Origin: Bacillota bacterium
GTDB lineage: Bacteria; Bacillota; Clostridia; Acetivibrionales; DSM-1351
Assembly (NCBI GenBank): GCA_023415305.1
Contig: JAEZKZ010000102.1
Location: 1-64,000 of the forward strand
Direction: 5' to 3'
DNA: 64,000 bases
The number at the start of each line of letters is the position of its first letter. Position 1 is the first letter of the stretch. Shown piece after piece: positions 16,731-25,965 of this stretch. A model generated the notes under the pieces. The model worked only from the letters and a program-made list of their open reading frames with translations, did not search any database and was not told the origin of the DNA. The position numbers and the translations under genes are program-made.

Positions 16731-17825
16731 ATGGATCTGAAAGAAGCCGTTAAAAACCTTCCCAGACAGCCGGGAATATACTTTATGAAAAATACATATG
16801 GAATGGTTATATATGTTGGTAAGGCAAAAGACCTCAAAGCCAGAGTTTCTCAATACTTCCAGAGCAATAAAAACCATTCTCCGAGAATAGTTGAAATGAT
16901 TCAGCAGATTGATTCATTTGATACTGTTACCGTTGATACAGAACTTGAAGCGTTTCTGATGGAAGGTGAAACCATCAGAGAGCTGAGACCTCCCTATAAT
17001 AAGCTGCTTAAAAACTATCTGAACTATAAATACATAAAACTGGATATAAATAAGAGCTATCCCATTCCCGAAATTGTGACGCAGCCCGGGACGGATAAGG
17101 CTATGTACTTTGGTCCCTTTACAAGCCAGAGCTCATTGGAAAATGCCCTTCTGTTTCTAAAGGATCACTTTAAAATACGGAAATGCAACACAAGAACAGT
17201 AAAAAGTAGTCCGTCGGGCTGCCTTAATCTCCAGTTGGGCAACTGCTCCGGCCCCTGTACAGGAGAGGATGTTCTGGCTCAATATAATGACCAGATGCAA
17301 AAAATTATCCTTCTCCTTCAGGGGAAGGATCAGGAGCCGGTACGGTTGTTGAAGGAAAAAATGCTGTCTTCTGCAGAAAGGCTTGAGTTTGAAAAGGCCG
17401 CTGCACTCAGGGAACAGCTTAGAGGAATAAGACATGTATTGTATAAGCAAAAAATAATAAAGATATCGAGCTACGGAAGGAATATCATAGCTGCAGAGAG
17501 GTGTGGAGATAATACTCTGAAACTGTTTTTTATCAAAGGGAACAGGCTTCTGCATAAAGAAACCATGATAATTCCGGAGCACGCTGAGGACGTACTGGAG
17601 GAGACTATTAAACGGCTTTCGGTAAGCTGCTTTAAAAGCCATAGGGATATGGACAGGACCCTAAGTCAGGAGGATATAGATGAAGCACATATCATTTATT
17701 CTTATTTAAAGAAACGCAAAAACGGTATATTTAGCTCAAATGTTCCCTCTTCCAGGCTTGAAACTCTTAACTATAGAAGAATAGCCCAGCTTATATTAAA
17801 GAATAATGAAAGGGAGAAGAAATAA
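16731..17825 (+). CDS. short UvrC-like protein: GIY-YIG nuclease plus UVR motif
   Basis: 364-residue homologue of the N-terminal half of excinuclease subunit C. The GIY-YIG nuclease domain is at about 10-90 (PGIYFMKNTYGMVIYVGKAKDLKARV), a Cys-containing segment at about 145-175 (RKCNTRTVKSSPSGCLNLQLGNCSGPC) follows as in UvrC, and the UVR (UvrB-binding) helix pair is at about 205-235 (SAERLEFEKAAALREQL). The RNase H-like second nuclease domain and the helix-hairpin-helix are missing; full UvrC has about 600 residues. The frame is intact and ends cleanly, so this is a short paralogue (compare Cho) rather than a fresh break. Expected to make the 3' incision with UvrAB, or an accessory repair role. 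Confidence 0.85.
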   Translation: MDLKEAVKNLPRQPGIYFMKNTYGMVIYVGKAKDLKARVSQYFQSNKNHSPRIVEMIQQIDSFDTVTVDTELEAFLMEGETIRELRPPYNKLLKNYLNYKYIKLDINKSYPIPEIVTQPGTDKAMYFGPFTSQSSLENALLFLKDHFKIRKCNTRTVKSSPSGCLNLQLGNCSGPCTGEDVLAQYNDQMQKIILLLQGKDQEPVRLLKEKMLSSAERLEFEKAAALREQLRGIRHVLYKQKIIKISSYGRNIIAAERCGDNTLKLFFIKGNRLLHKETMIIPEHAEDVLEETIKRLSVSCFKSHRDMDRTLSQEDIDEAHIIYSYLKKRKNGIFSSNVPSSRLETLNYRRIAQLILKNNEREKK

Positions 17826-18004
17826 AATGAAGATAATTTGTTAAATGTAATTGTGGAATAAAACAGGATATATACAGTATCCACTTAATCGAATCTTTTT
17901 CATAATTTAAGGAATAATATTCTTAAATAACATCAATCGGTACATGCTCGATGGTGGTGTATTCTTTTGATACCGCATAGTGAGAGGAATAGACGGAGAA
18001 TATT

Positions 18005-19468
18005 ATGGAAAAGACATATAAAGGCCTGTCTCCATGGCAGCTTACCATGATGGCCCTTGGGACAGTAATAGGAGGATCGTTTTTTCTTGGGTCTTCGGTA
18101 GCCATTGAGGCTGCCGGGCCTGCAGTAATTGTTTCCTATATTATTGGTGGAATTTTAGTTTATATTATTTTATTTGCTTTGTCTGAAATGACGGTAGCCA
18201 ATCCGGACACCGGCTCCTTCAGGACTTTTGCCACACTGGCTTTTGGCCCGGGGGCAGGCTTTACCGTGGGGTGGGTATACTGGACAGGCATGGTACTGGC
18301 AATGTCTAGTGAAGCCACTGCAGTATCAATATTGATTCGTGAATGGATACCAAAGGTCTCCATTTCTATTCTGGGGAGCAGCATAATAATTGGTGTTACA
18401 CTTCTTAATTTGCTTGGGGCCGACAAACTCAGCAAAATCGAAAGCAGCCTTGCAGCCGTAAAACTTTTTGCCATAGTGTCTTTTATTATTCTTGCAGTAT
18501 TGTTAATTCTCGGATTAATACCAGGAATACCTGGAATAGGAGCCGGAGAAATAGTTAAAGAGCCCTTACTGCCCAGGGGTATACGTGGGGTAGCGGGAAG
18601 TATGCTGTTAGTAATCTCTTCATACGCAGGCTTTGAAATAATCGGACTTGCGGCATCTGAAAGCGACAATCCAAGGAGGACCGTCCCCAAAGCGATTTCA
18701 TATACAGTAATAAGCCTGGTGGGAGCTTATATTATATCTGTTGTAGTATTGCTGCCTCTTGTGCCTACAAGTGCCTTAAATGAAAATATAAGTCCCATGG
18801 TGGCTGCTCTGAACAGGTGGGGTATAGGATGGGCAGGTACTGCTATCAATTTTGTTTTAATAACAGCCATACTGTCTACAATGCTTGCTGCCATGTTCGG
18901 GCTTGGACGAATTATGCGTTCTCTTGCCTCGGAGGGACACGCACCCAAATGGCTTAGGGGCGAGAGAAATGTGCCCTATCGCGGAATTCTCTTTTCCGGA
19001 TTTGCAATGCTTTTAGGACTTTGGGTAGGTCTCATGTTGCCCAGAGTATACCTGTTTCTTGTTAGTTCCGGCGGGTTTGCCTTACTCTTTACCTACGCAG
19101 TCATAGTAGCAACTCACATAAGGTTCAGAAAAAAATATGGCTGCCCGCCCGAGGGCAAGTGTCAGATGCCGGGTTATCCTATAACCTCCTGGCTGGCCTT
19201 GATCAGTCTTGTGATAATTATTGCCAGCATGCCCTTTGTGCCGGGACAGGCTTCGGGACTCATTGCAGGAGTGATCATTGTTTCAGCCTATGCTCTTTTG
19301 TATATAGCAGTAAAGATAGTATTTATCAACCGTAAGAATAAGTTGTTTATTAATGCTGAAGATAGAAGAGGATTGAAGGCTCACCTTTCTACAGAATTTT
19401 CGCGGGAACTCACAGAAGACATCAAGAAAAACAAACAGAAATGGTACGAAGATAAAGATAAGCATTAG
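18005..19468 (+). CDS. APC family amino acid permease
   Basis: 487-residue, about 12-helix amino acid/polyamine/organocation transporter. The N-terminal consensus is clear: LSPWQLTMMALGTVIGGSFFLGSSVAIEAAGPAVIVSY, with the GTVIGGSFF helix-1 break that binds the amino acid amino and carboxyl groups, and later the helix-6 region SSYAGFEIIGLAASES. A charged cytosolic tail (about 445-487) ends the protein. GGAGAAT sits before ATG 18005. A terminator follows, so it is a single-gene unit. The substrate is not readable. Confidence 0.9.
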   Translation: MEKTYKGLSPWQLTMMALGTVIGGSFFLGSSVAIEAAGPAVIVSYIIGGILVYIILFALSEMTVANPDTGSFRTFATLAFGPGAGFTVGWVYWTGMVLAMSSEATAVSILIREWIPKVSISILGSSIIIGVTLLNLLGADKLSKIESSLAAVKLFAIVSFIILAVLLILGLIPGIPGIGAGEIVKEPLLPRGIRGVAGSMLLVISSYAGFEIIGLAASESDNPRRTVPKAISYTVISLVGAYIISVVVLLPLVPTSALNENISPMVAALNRWGIGWAGTAINFVLITAILSTMLAAMFGLGRIMRSLASEGHAPKWLRGERNVPYRGILFSGFAMLLGLWVGLMLPRVYLFLVSSGGFALLFTYAVIVATHIRFRKKYGCPPEGKCQMPGYPITSWLALISLVIIIASMPFVPGQASGLIAGVIIVSAYALLYIAVKIVFINRKNKLFINAEDRRGLKAHLSTEFSRELTEDIKKNKQKWYEDKDKH

Positions 19469-19497
19469 AAAAGAAACAGAAAAAATATGTTGAAGAG

Positions 19498-19529
19498 ACT
19501 CAGCCCGTTTATTATGGCTGAGTTTTTTT
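19498..19529 (+). terminator. intrinsic terminator after the APC permease
   Basis: Eight-base stem ACTCAGCC (19498-19505) / GGCTGAGT (19516-19523) with a run of seven T. Confidence 0.88.
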
Positions 19530-19572
19530 ATTGAGTATTCATTATCATTTATATTTTATAAATATTAAGTTA

Positions 19573-19605
19573 TTGACAATAGTGTATGTCATACAGTATA
19601 CTGTA
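19573..19605 (+). promoter_or_regulatory. promoter with PadR-type operator
   Basis: TTGACA (19573-19578), an 18-base spacer and TATACT (19597-19602). A perfect 14-base palindrome TACAGTATACTGTA (19592-19605) covers the -10 box and lies 15 bases before the PadR start codon. It matches the usual placement of an autoregulatory PadR operator. Confidence 0.72.
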
Positions 19606-19619
19606 AATGAGGTGATCAA

Positions 19620-19964
19620 ATGGAAAGTTTTGACGAATTGATAAACTCGCTGATAATTGAACTAAAAAGAGGAACCTTGGTTTTATCAGTACTAAGTCAG
19701 TTGAACAATCCTGAATACGGCTATTCGCTGGTTCAAAAACTGGAGGAGAAAAATACGCCAATTGAAGCCGGGACGCTCTATCCCTTACTTCGAAGATTGG
19801 AAAAACAGAACCTTCTGATAAGCCAGTGGGATACCAGCGAAAGCCGGCCAAGAAAGTTTTACGTTTTAAGTGATATGGGAAAACAGGTTTACACCAGTTT
19901 GAAAAAGGAGTGGAGAGCCTTATCCCAACAACTTGAGGGGTTATTAAAGGAGGATGAGTTATGA
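19620..19964 (+). CDS. PadR family transcriptional regulator
   Basis: 114-residue winged-helix repressor of the PadR subfamily 2 (short) type. Core pattern: LKRGTLVLSVLSQLNNPEYGYSLVQKL, then EAGTLYPLLRRLEKQNLLISQW and RPRKFYVLSDMGKQVY. GAGGTG ribosome site directly before ATG 19620. The stop codon overlaps the next gene's ATG (ATGA-type overlap at 19961-19964), so the two are coupled. The palindrome over its own promoter indicates autoregulation. PadR genes paired with a HAAS-domain membrane protein are a known Firmicute arrangement. Confidence 0.92.
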   Translation: MESFDELINSLIIELKRGTLVLSVLSQLNNPEYGYSLVQKLEEKNTPIEAGTLYPLLRRLEKQNLLISQWDTSESRPRKFYVLSDMGKQVYTSLKKEWRALSQQLEGLLKEDEL

Positions 19965-20956
19965 GCTTGATAGAACGTTATATATTAGCTGTAACTGAGC
20001 GACTACCGGAAAATATTCGTTATGATGTTGCAGAGGAGTTAAGATCCAATATAGAGGATATGCTTCCTGAGAATGCTACCGAGGGTGACATCGGAGAAGT
20101 ACTTGAAAGACTGGGAAATCCAAAAAAGCTGGCTCAGGAATATAATCCAACAAAGAGGTATCTGATTGGCCCAGCAATTTACGATAGTTATATAGCTGTA
20201 CTTAAGACGGTGGTAGCAATTGCAGTAACAGTAATCACATGTATTGCATTGCTTGATTGGGTATTGAAAGGGTCGAGTAATATAATTAATGTGAATATAT
20301 GGGTTGATTTGTTTAGCGGTTTGATTGAGGCAGCCGTTACCGGCGGATTACAGGCGGCTTTTTGGGTTACCTTTGTGTTTGCTATAATGGAAAGAACAGG
20401 TATCAATGAGGGGGAACTTCCTTTTGCAAAAAAGAAGTGGTCTCTGGACGAACTTCCTACTGCTCCGGTGCCTGAGAAATCAAAAATATCCAGAGCTGAA
20501 ACTGCGTTTTCAATATTTTTTACAATACTATTTACAACGTTGATCTTTTTCAAACCGCAGTTGATTGCAATTTATATTAAGAGCTCAGGTACAACTGAAG
20601 TGATCCCGCTCTTTAATTCCGACAGACTTCAAATCTATATAGTTGCCATTTTGGTTCTGGCTCTGATACAGCTATGTGTGGCAGGATGGAAGTTTGTACA
20701 AAGAAACTGGAATGTACCGCTGGCAATTGCCAATACAATTCAGAACTGTGCGAGTAGTTTACTAATAATACTTATGTTTAATGACAGGTTGTTATTTAAT
20801 GTTAATTTCTTCTCAAGAATTGGAGAGATGCTTAAAATCCCGGTAAGTGAAGTCTCAGACTATTGGTTCTTGGGTACAATGGTATTTTCAGTTATTATAT
20901 TTACAGGGGTGGCTCTTTGGGGCAGTATTTCAGGGTTTTTAAAATGCAGAAGATAA
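19961..20956 (+). CDS. membrane protein with N-terminal HAAS domain, PadR partner
   Basis: 331-residue protein. The first 65 residues form a HAAS-type helical domain (MSLIERYILAVTERLP, AEELRSNIEDML, VLERLGNPKKLAQEY), followed by seven or so hydrophobic helices from about 80 on. Such proteins pair with PadR regulators and are thought to act in membrane signalling or transport, without an established reaction. The start overlaps the PadR stop by four bases. It converges with the ABC permease gene with only two bases between stops. Confidence 0.82.
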   Translation: MSLIERYILAVTERLPENIRYDVAEELRSNIEDMLPENATEGDIGEVLERLGNPKKLAQEYNPTKRYLIGPAIYDSYIAVLKTVVAIAVTVITCIALLDWVLKGSSNIINVNIWVDLFSGLIEAAVTGGLQAAFWVTFVFAIMERTGINEGELPFAKKKWSLDELPTAPVPEKSKISRAETAFSIFFTILFTTLIFFKPQLIAIYIKSSGTTEVIPLFNSDRLQIYIVAILVLALIQLCVAGWKFVQRNWNVPLAIANTIQNCASSLLIILMFNDRLLFNVNFFSRIGEMLKIPVSEVSDYWFLGTMVFSVIIFTGVALWGSISGFLKCRR

Positions 20957-20958
20957 CC

Positions 20959-23229
20959 TTATTCAACTGCTTTAAGAGAACTTACCATATCTATTCTTCT
21001 GATTTTACCGGAAAACAGAAAGTTTACAAAGACAGATAAAATAAACGTAATTATTGTACTTATAACAATATTAAAAACCGATATTATGCACATCATGTCA
21101 AAGCTGTCTCCCATATATGCAAGTATAAAATCTATCAGCCACTTGCCGCAGGGGATACCGAAAACAATGCCGATGACAGTAAGCCAGATATTCTGAGTCA
21201 AAAGCAGCTGTCGTATTTTTCCTGACTGAAAGCCTATAACCTTGAGTGTAGCAAGCTCTCTCTCCCGTTCAGTGAAGGAAAGCACTCCCAGGTTGTAAAG
21301 TACTACAATAGCCAGCAGAGCTGCTGCTGTAATAAGTACGTAGACCATAATACTCATTGCTTCAGTCATGGTTTCATAGCTTTCAGTCAGTTCCCTTGTA
21401 GACCATATTCTTTCTACACCTTCCGGCAGGACTGAGATTTCCTTGCCTGAAACAATAGCTGTCGGAGTAAATTCAAAACCCTGCTGCTCATATAGTTCTC
21501 TGGACATTGTTATACCCTGAGATACGGGAGAACGGTAGATTTCTCCGACTTCGCCAGTTATCCATTTTTCCTGACCGTACATATGCCAGGATATTTTATC
21601 TCCTTTTTCTACTCCCAACAATTGCGACATTTTATAGCTTATTGACAGCTTGTGGGAAGGGAGGTCAATATAGTTTCGCTGAGGGTCGGTAAATTTTATA
21701 AGAGATACCATGTCCGTTACCAATAGCTCTCCGGACTTTTTAACACCGTTTGCCTTTATTTCAACTGCACTTTCCATCAGGGCTTCGCCCTCTGTTTGCT
21801 TTAGAATAGCTGTTACAGTGCCCGAGGGAAGGTCCTCGGACAGAGATAACTTTGTACTAAATCGGTTCAGATCCTTATACTGCCACTGAACCACATCATC
21901 AAGGCAGTCCTGAATCCCGAAGGCGCAAACCAACAGGGCACTGCAGCCCAATACACCAACTACCGCCATACTGGAACGGATTTTACTTCTGAGGATATCT
22001 CTGAGATTCCATTGCGCATTAAAACCAAGATTGGTCCATAGGGCGGTTTTCTCAAAAGCTCCCTGCTTTGTTACCTTCGGGGCTTTCGGTCTTAAGGTTT
22101 GTGAGGGAGAATCCTGTAAATTACTTCTACAGGAGAGGTAGGTTGCCAGAGTACAAATAAGGACAGTAATAAGCGCCATCACAAAAAAGGACGGAGATAT
22201 GGAGGGCTTCCATTCAGGCAGGGTATAGGTGGTCTGCATGGCCCCATAAAACAATCTTGGGAGAGCAAGGGGGCCTGTCGCAGCACCAGCCAGAGCCCCG
22301 ACAAGAGAAAGCCAGAAACCATAGGATATATAGTGACGAAGAATAGCTGATTGTTGGAAGCCCAACGCCTTCAGAGTACCAATTTGAGTTCTCTGACCAT
22401 TAACCATTCTCGTCATTGTTGTTAATATAGTCAGCAGGGCTATGGCCAGAAATACGATTGGAAAAACTGAACCCATGGCCTTGTGCTGTTGTATTTCATT
22501 ATTGAACATTGAGTAGCTCTGTAAGTTGTCTCTGTCAAGGTAAACACTGTAATGCCCTTTCAGAGCCGAGTCTATTCTGTCTTCCAAAGCCGCATCGGGA
22601 GTAGCAGCTGTCTTTACCAGAAGGTCAGTATAGACAATATTCATCTCCTTTGGAAGTGCAGACGCCGGTAAATAAGCAAAGCCGAAATTTGCGTGATTGG
22701 GTATAATATCATTTCCTCCCGTTGCAAATACATATTCCGGACTTAGCACAGTGCCAAGTATTTTCTTCTCCAGAGTTACCCCGAATGCAGAAAGTTTTAA
22801 AGTATCACCTGTTTTAAGGTTTCTGGCCTTTGCGAAAAGATCATCCAGCCATATACCGTCCTTTTCAGAGAAGATTTCCCCTGTGACAGTATAGGTTTTT
22901 GAAATGTTATTTTCCTCAATTATGTGCAGCCTGATGGAAGGATTGTTGTCATAATTAGCCACAGCGTCAAGAGAAAGTCTTCTTTGAACCTTTGTAACAC
23001 CGGTTACTCCAGATACATCATTAACATCCTCCTGAGAGAAATTTCTGCCGTAAACCCACACGTCTGCAAGATTGGTCTCCTTATAAAACTTGTTTGAGGT
23101 TTGCTGAAGGCCATACCATTCTCCGCCAACACCCGCATAGATGAAAACTCCGAGAAAGGCCATAAGGAAAATGGATATAAATTGTGTTTTATTATGCTTC
23201 ATATCTCTGAGCATTTTTCTAAACAGCAT
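20959..23229 (-). CDS. ABC transporter permease with two FtsX domains
   Basis: 756-residue permease of the large BceB/LolC-type family. An N-terminal helix (about 12-33) leads to an outside domain, an FtsX block of three helices at about 250-365, a second outside region, and a second FtsX block at about 635-750 with FTERERELATLKVIGFQ. The start is ATG 23229, which overlaps the ATPase stop by one base (TGATG); an in-frame TTG at 23235 is less likely. Together with the upstream ATPase it forms an exporter, plausibly for lipids, peptides or drugs, controlled by the divergent TetR. Confidence 0.9.
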   Translation of the reverse strand: MLFRKMLRDMKHNKTQFISIFLMAFLGVFIYAGVGGEWYGLQQTSNKFYKETNLADVWVYGRNFSQEDVNDVSGVTGVTKVQRRLSLDAVANYDNNPSIRLHIIEENNISKTYTVTGEIFSEKDGIWLDDLFAKARNLKTGDTLKLSAFGVTLEKKILGTVLSPEYVFATGGNDIIPNHANFGFAYLPASALPKEMNIVYTDLLVKTAATPDAALEDRIDSALKGHYSVYLDRDNLQSYSMFNNEIQQHKAMGSVFPIVFLAIALLTILTTMTRMVNGQRTQIGTLKALGFQQSAILRHYISYGFWLSLVGALAGAATGPLALPRLFYGAMQTTYTLPEWKPSISPSFFVMALITVLICTLATYLSCRSNLQDSPSQTLRPKAPKVTKQGAFEKTALWTNLGFNAQWNLRDILRSKIRSSMAVVGVLGCSALLVCAFGIQDCLDDVVQWQYKDLNRFSTKLSLSEDLPSGTVTAILKQTEGEALMESAVEIKANGVKKSGELLVTDMVSLIKFTDPQRNYIDLPSHKLSISYKMSQLLGVEKGDKISWHMYGQEKWITGEVGEIYRSPVSQGITMSRELYEQQGFEFTPTAIVSGKEISVLPEGVERIWSTRELTESYETMTEAMSIMVYVLITAAALLAIVVLYNLGVLSFTERERELATLKVIGFQSGKIRQLLLTQNIWLTVIGIVFGIPCGKWLIDFILAYMGDSFDMMCIISVFNIVISTIITFILSVFVNFLFSGKIRRIDMVSSLKAVE

Positions 23230-23933
23230 CACCAATTCACCTCACTTACAGCCAGGGGGGCATCATTGATAATAACATCTCTCACTTTACCGTTTTTCAG
23301 TTTTATAACCTTGTCGGCAGTCTGCGCCAGAGCCGCATTGTGAGTTACTATGATAACAGTTTTATTTTTCTCTCTGCTCATTTTCTGCAGCAATGACAGT
23401 ATAACGACACCTGTTTCACTGTCAAGAGCTCCGGTGGGTTCGTCACACAGCAGCATTGCAGGGTTTTTGCAGATGGCTCTGGCGATGGAAACTCTCTGCT
23501 GCTCGCCGCCGGACAGTTGTGAGGGGAATTTCCCAAGGTGTTCTTCGAGCCCAACAGAAGCTAAGACTTCTGCGGCATCCAGCGGCGATTTTACGACATT
23601 TTTAATCAGCGCAACATTTTCGAGTGCAGTCAAAGTAGGAATGAGGTTGTAGAACTGAAAAACAAAGCCCACATTTTCTGCACGATAGGCTGTTAGCTGC
23701 TTTTCGTTGTATTTGGCAATGTTCTCACCGTTTATAATTATCTCTCCGGAGGAGGCAAAATCCATACCGCCCAAAAGATTTAGAACTGTAGATTTGCCGG
23801 CTCCACTGGGCCCCAATATTACTACAAACTCGCCTTCGTTTATGGAAAAGCTCACATTGGAGGCAGCTAACTGTTTTTTTGCTCCAATATCATATTCTTT
23901 TGTAACGTCCTTAAATTGTATAAGAGTATTCAT
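23229..23933 (-). CDS. ABC transporter ATPase (MacB/LolD type)
   Basis: 234-residue ATPase for the FtsX-domain permease that follows. Walker A GPSGAGKST at about 41-49, Q-loop FVFQFYNLIPT, signature LSGGEQQRVSIARAI, Walker B LLCDEPTGALD and H-loop VTHN are all present. AGGGGGA lies 4-5 bases before ATG 23933. First gene of the two-gene operon, transcribed away from the TetR gene at 24259 across a region with two operators. Confidence 0.92.
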   Translation of the reverse strand: MNTLIQFKDVTKEYDIGAKKQLAASNVSFSINEGEFVVILGPSGAGKSTVLNLLGGMDFASSGEIIINGENIAKYNEKQLTAYRAENVGFVFQFYNLIPTLTALENVALIKNVVKSPLDAAEVLASVGLEEHLGKFPSQLSGGEQQRVSIARAICKNPAMLLCDEPTGALDSETGVVILSLLQKMSREKNKTVIIVTHNAALAQTADKVIKLKNGKVRDVIINDAPLAVSEVNW

Positions 23934-24258
23934 ATGTCCCCCTAAGCCCTTTTATGGATTTGAACTAATAACGAAATAATAAAATGAAAAATCCCCCATA
24001 TCAGCTGCGAGGCAAATAAACGAGGGTAAGGATATTATCAAGAACCTGAAATATATTTCATATTTATTATAAGGTCTTTGGATTAATATGTCAATATAAA
24101 TATGAAATTTATTTCATATTTATAAGGTTGCAAGTTATACTTCAATCAAATATAATTATGGCAGGAATAATGAATCGTTTTTGCAGCAGACCTTGATAAA
24201 TTAGAGCTAGTTGTTATATCAGGACAGTAGACTACCAATATGGAGATGAGACAGTAGT
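23934..24258. promoter_or_regulatory. divergent control region with two TetR-type palindromes
   Basis: The 325-base region between the leftward exporter operon and the rightward TetR gene. It holds TGAAATATATTTCA (24047-24060), a perfect 14-base palindrome, and a larger site at 24095-24124 with 14-base perfect arms around a 2-base centre; both share the ATTTCATATTTAT half. The sites lie about 50 bases apart, suited to repress both directions. No coding signal is seen here. Confidence 0.75.
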
Positions 24259-24864
24259 ATGAGTAATTCTGGAATAAGGGAACCCAAGCAGCAGCGTTCA
24301 ATTGAAAAAAAGAGAAAAATAGTTGAAGCAGGTTTTAAGCTATTTTGCGAAAAAGGCTACTATAATACCAACACCGCTGAGATCGCCAAAGAGGCCGGTG
24401 TTTCCACTGGAATAGTATATAACTATTTTAAGGACAAGAAGGATATATTCATTGAAGCTGTCAAATTCTATGCAGAGGGAATGACAAACCGGCTATATAG
24501 AAGTCTTGTTGCACTGAAAGAACCTTTAGATTTAGTCGATACCCTTAATAATATAATTGATATATTTACTGATTCGCATACTTTGCCAAGACAAGCCCAT
24601 GAGGAAATGATGGCCATGTCTCATACCGACCAGGATGTAAGGGACTACTTCTGTTATTTTGAAGTTACAACAGCCAATACAATAGTAGAACTAATGGCCC
24701 AACATGGCTTAAAACCGACAAACGCCCACGAAAAGGTTCATATTACAATGGGAATGATAGAGAGTTTCTGCCATGAGGTGAGTTATCATAAGCATGATTA
24801 CATGAATTATGAAGTAATGAAACAAGAGATTATCCAGGCCATAGTAACTATGATGAGTAACTGA
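24259..24864 (+). CDS. TetR/AcrR family regulator of the adjacent ABC exporter
   Basis: 201-residue repressor. N-terminal helix-turn-helix at about 20-58 (EAGFKLFCEKGYYNTNTAEIAKEAGVSTGIVYNYFKDKKDIF). GGAGATGAG lies upstream of ATG 24259 with a somewhat long spacing. It is divergent from the ATPase/permease operon, and the shared region holds two matching palindromes, so it is very probably the local repressor of the exporter and of itself. The inducer is likely a compound the exporter removes (inference). Confidence 0.9.
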   Translation: MSNSGIREPKQQRSIEKKRKIVEAGFKLFCEKGYYNTNTAEIAKEAGVSTGIVYNYFKDKKDIFIEAVKFYAEGMTNRLYRSLVALKEPLDLVDTLNNIIDIFTDSHTLPRQAHEEMMAMSHTDQDVRDYFCYFEVTTANTIVELMAQHGLKPTNAHEKVHITMGMIESFCHEVSYHKHDYMNYEVMKQEIIQAIVTMMSN

Positions 24865-24886
24865 TATACCAGCATCGTAATAGGAA

Positions 24887-25186
24887 CTAAATACTTTTTA
24901 TTATCGAATCCAGAAGACCCGGGAATTTATGTTCCAGTTCCTGATATCTTATGGATAAAAACCTTTGTTTACCTTCAATGCGTACATAAATAAGGCCTGA
25001 TTCACGAAGCACCTTAAAGTGGTGTGAAAGGGCAGATTTAGGTAAATCTATATTACAACAGGCACAAGTCGTTTCAGTTTGATTCGACAGATTTTTTATT
25101 ATCTGAAGTCGGATAGGGTCGCCTAAAGCATTCAATACCGTAGATAAACACATTTGATCTATATTAGGGTGGAATAATTCCCTCAA
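24887..25186 (-). CDS. ArsR family winged-helix regulator
   Basis: 99-residue regulator of the ArsR/SmtB fold: NALGDPIRLQIIKNLS, the recognition helix LPKSALSHHFKVLRESGLI and the wing RIEGKQRFLSI. A Cys pair in TTCACCNIDLPKS near the recognition helix might sense thiols, metals or redox state, but it is not the classical ELCVCDL metal box. AGGAGGTAAT precedes ATG 25186. It is divergent from the nitroreductase gene, with an inverted repeat between them. Such ArsR-type proteins often repress neighbouring oxidoreductases. Confidence 0.88.
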   Translation of the reverse strand: MRELFHPNIDQMCLSTVLNALGDPIRLQIIKNLSNQTETTCACCNIDLPKSALSHHFKVLRESGLIYVRIEGKQRFLSIRYQELEHKFPGLLDSIIKSI

Positions 25187-25294
25187 AATATTACCTCCTG
25201 AACGTGGCCCTCATGGCAAATATTACTTTGCTGATTTAAGGGTTTTTATCTCATTACCCTTGAAGTATACCACAATCTGTGATATATTGAAATA

Positions 25295-25312
25295 GTTCAA
25301 TAATATTTGAAC
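25295..25312. promoter_or_regulatory. inverted repeat, candidate ArsR operator
   Basis: GTTCAA (25295-25300), six bases, TTGAAC (25307-25312), followed by another TTGAAC at 25315-25320. It lies in the 224-base region between the divergent ArsR and nitroreductase genes and could control both. Confidence 0.5.
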
Positions 25313-25410
25313 AATTGAACAAAATTGACTGTTAATTATAAACAGTATTTTGTTATAATTAAAATGATATAAATAAATTAACTTATTAAGTAGATAACGA
25401 GGAGTAGTAC

Positions 25411-25965
25411 ATGAGAGATGTATTGGAAGTTATCAAGAGCAGGAGAAGCGTAAGAAAATATAAACCTGATCAGATAACTCAGGATAAGCTGGACAAAATA
25501 ATTGAAGCAGGTATGTATGCCCCATCTGCTCACAACCAGCAACCCTGGTATTTTACAGTTATTCAGAATCAGGAGTTGCTTAACAGGATTAACACATATG
25601 TAAGAGGGCAAATGGCTGAGAGTGATAATGAATGGATAAGAAGAATGGGGTCAAAACCTGATTTCAAGGTGACATATGATGCCCCTACGCTTATCATAGT
25701 TTCAGCCAGACAGGATGCCATGGCCTGGAGGGCTGACTGTGCTGCGGCTATCCAGAATATGCTCATAGCGGCTGAGAGTTTGGGTGTAGGTTCAGTTTGG
25801 CTGGGTCTTATGAGATTTTACTTTGAAAATAAGGAAGAGACAGCAAAATTGAATATTCCCGAGGGTTATATGCCTTATTATGGTGTGAGTTTTGGCTACA
25901 AGGAAGCTGGATGGGTTCAGCCGCCTCCAAAAAGAAAATTAAATTTAGTAAGTTATATTAGATAA
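25411..25965 (+). CDS. nitroreductase family protein (FMN-dependent)
   Basis: 184-residue flavin oxidoreductase expected to reduce nitro, quinone or related compounds with NAD(P)H. The FMN phosphate-binding start is present (IKSRRSVRKYKPDQI, with the conserved SRRSVR), then AGMYAPSAHNQQPWYFTVI, and the C-terminal LGVGSVWLGLMR and FGYKEA. ACGAGGAGTAG precedes ATG 25411. Divergent from an ArsR-type regulator that may control it. The stop codon lies inside a 14-base tandem repeat. The true substrate is unknown. Confidence 0.9.
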   Translation: MRDVLEVIKSRRSVRKYKPDQITQDKLDKIIEAGMYAPSAHNQQPWYFTVIQNQELLNRINTYVRGQMAESDNEWIRRMGSKPDFKVTYDAPTLIIVSARQDAMAWRADCAAAIQNMLIAAESLGVGSVWLGLMRFYFENKEETAKLNIPEGYMPYYGVSFGYKEAGWVQPPPKRKLNLVSYIR

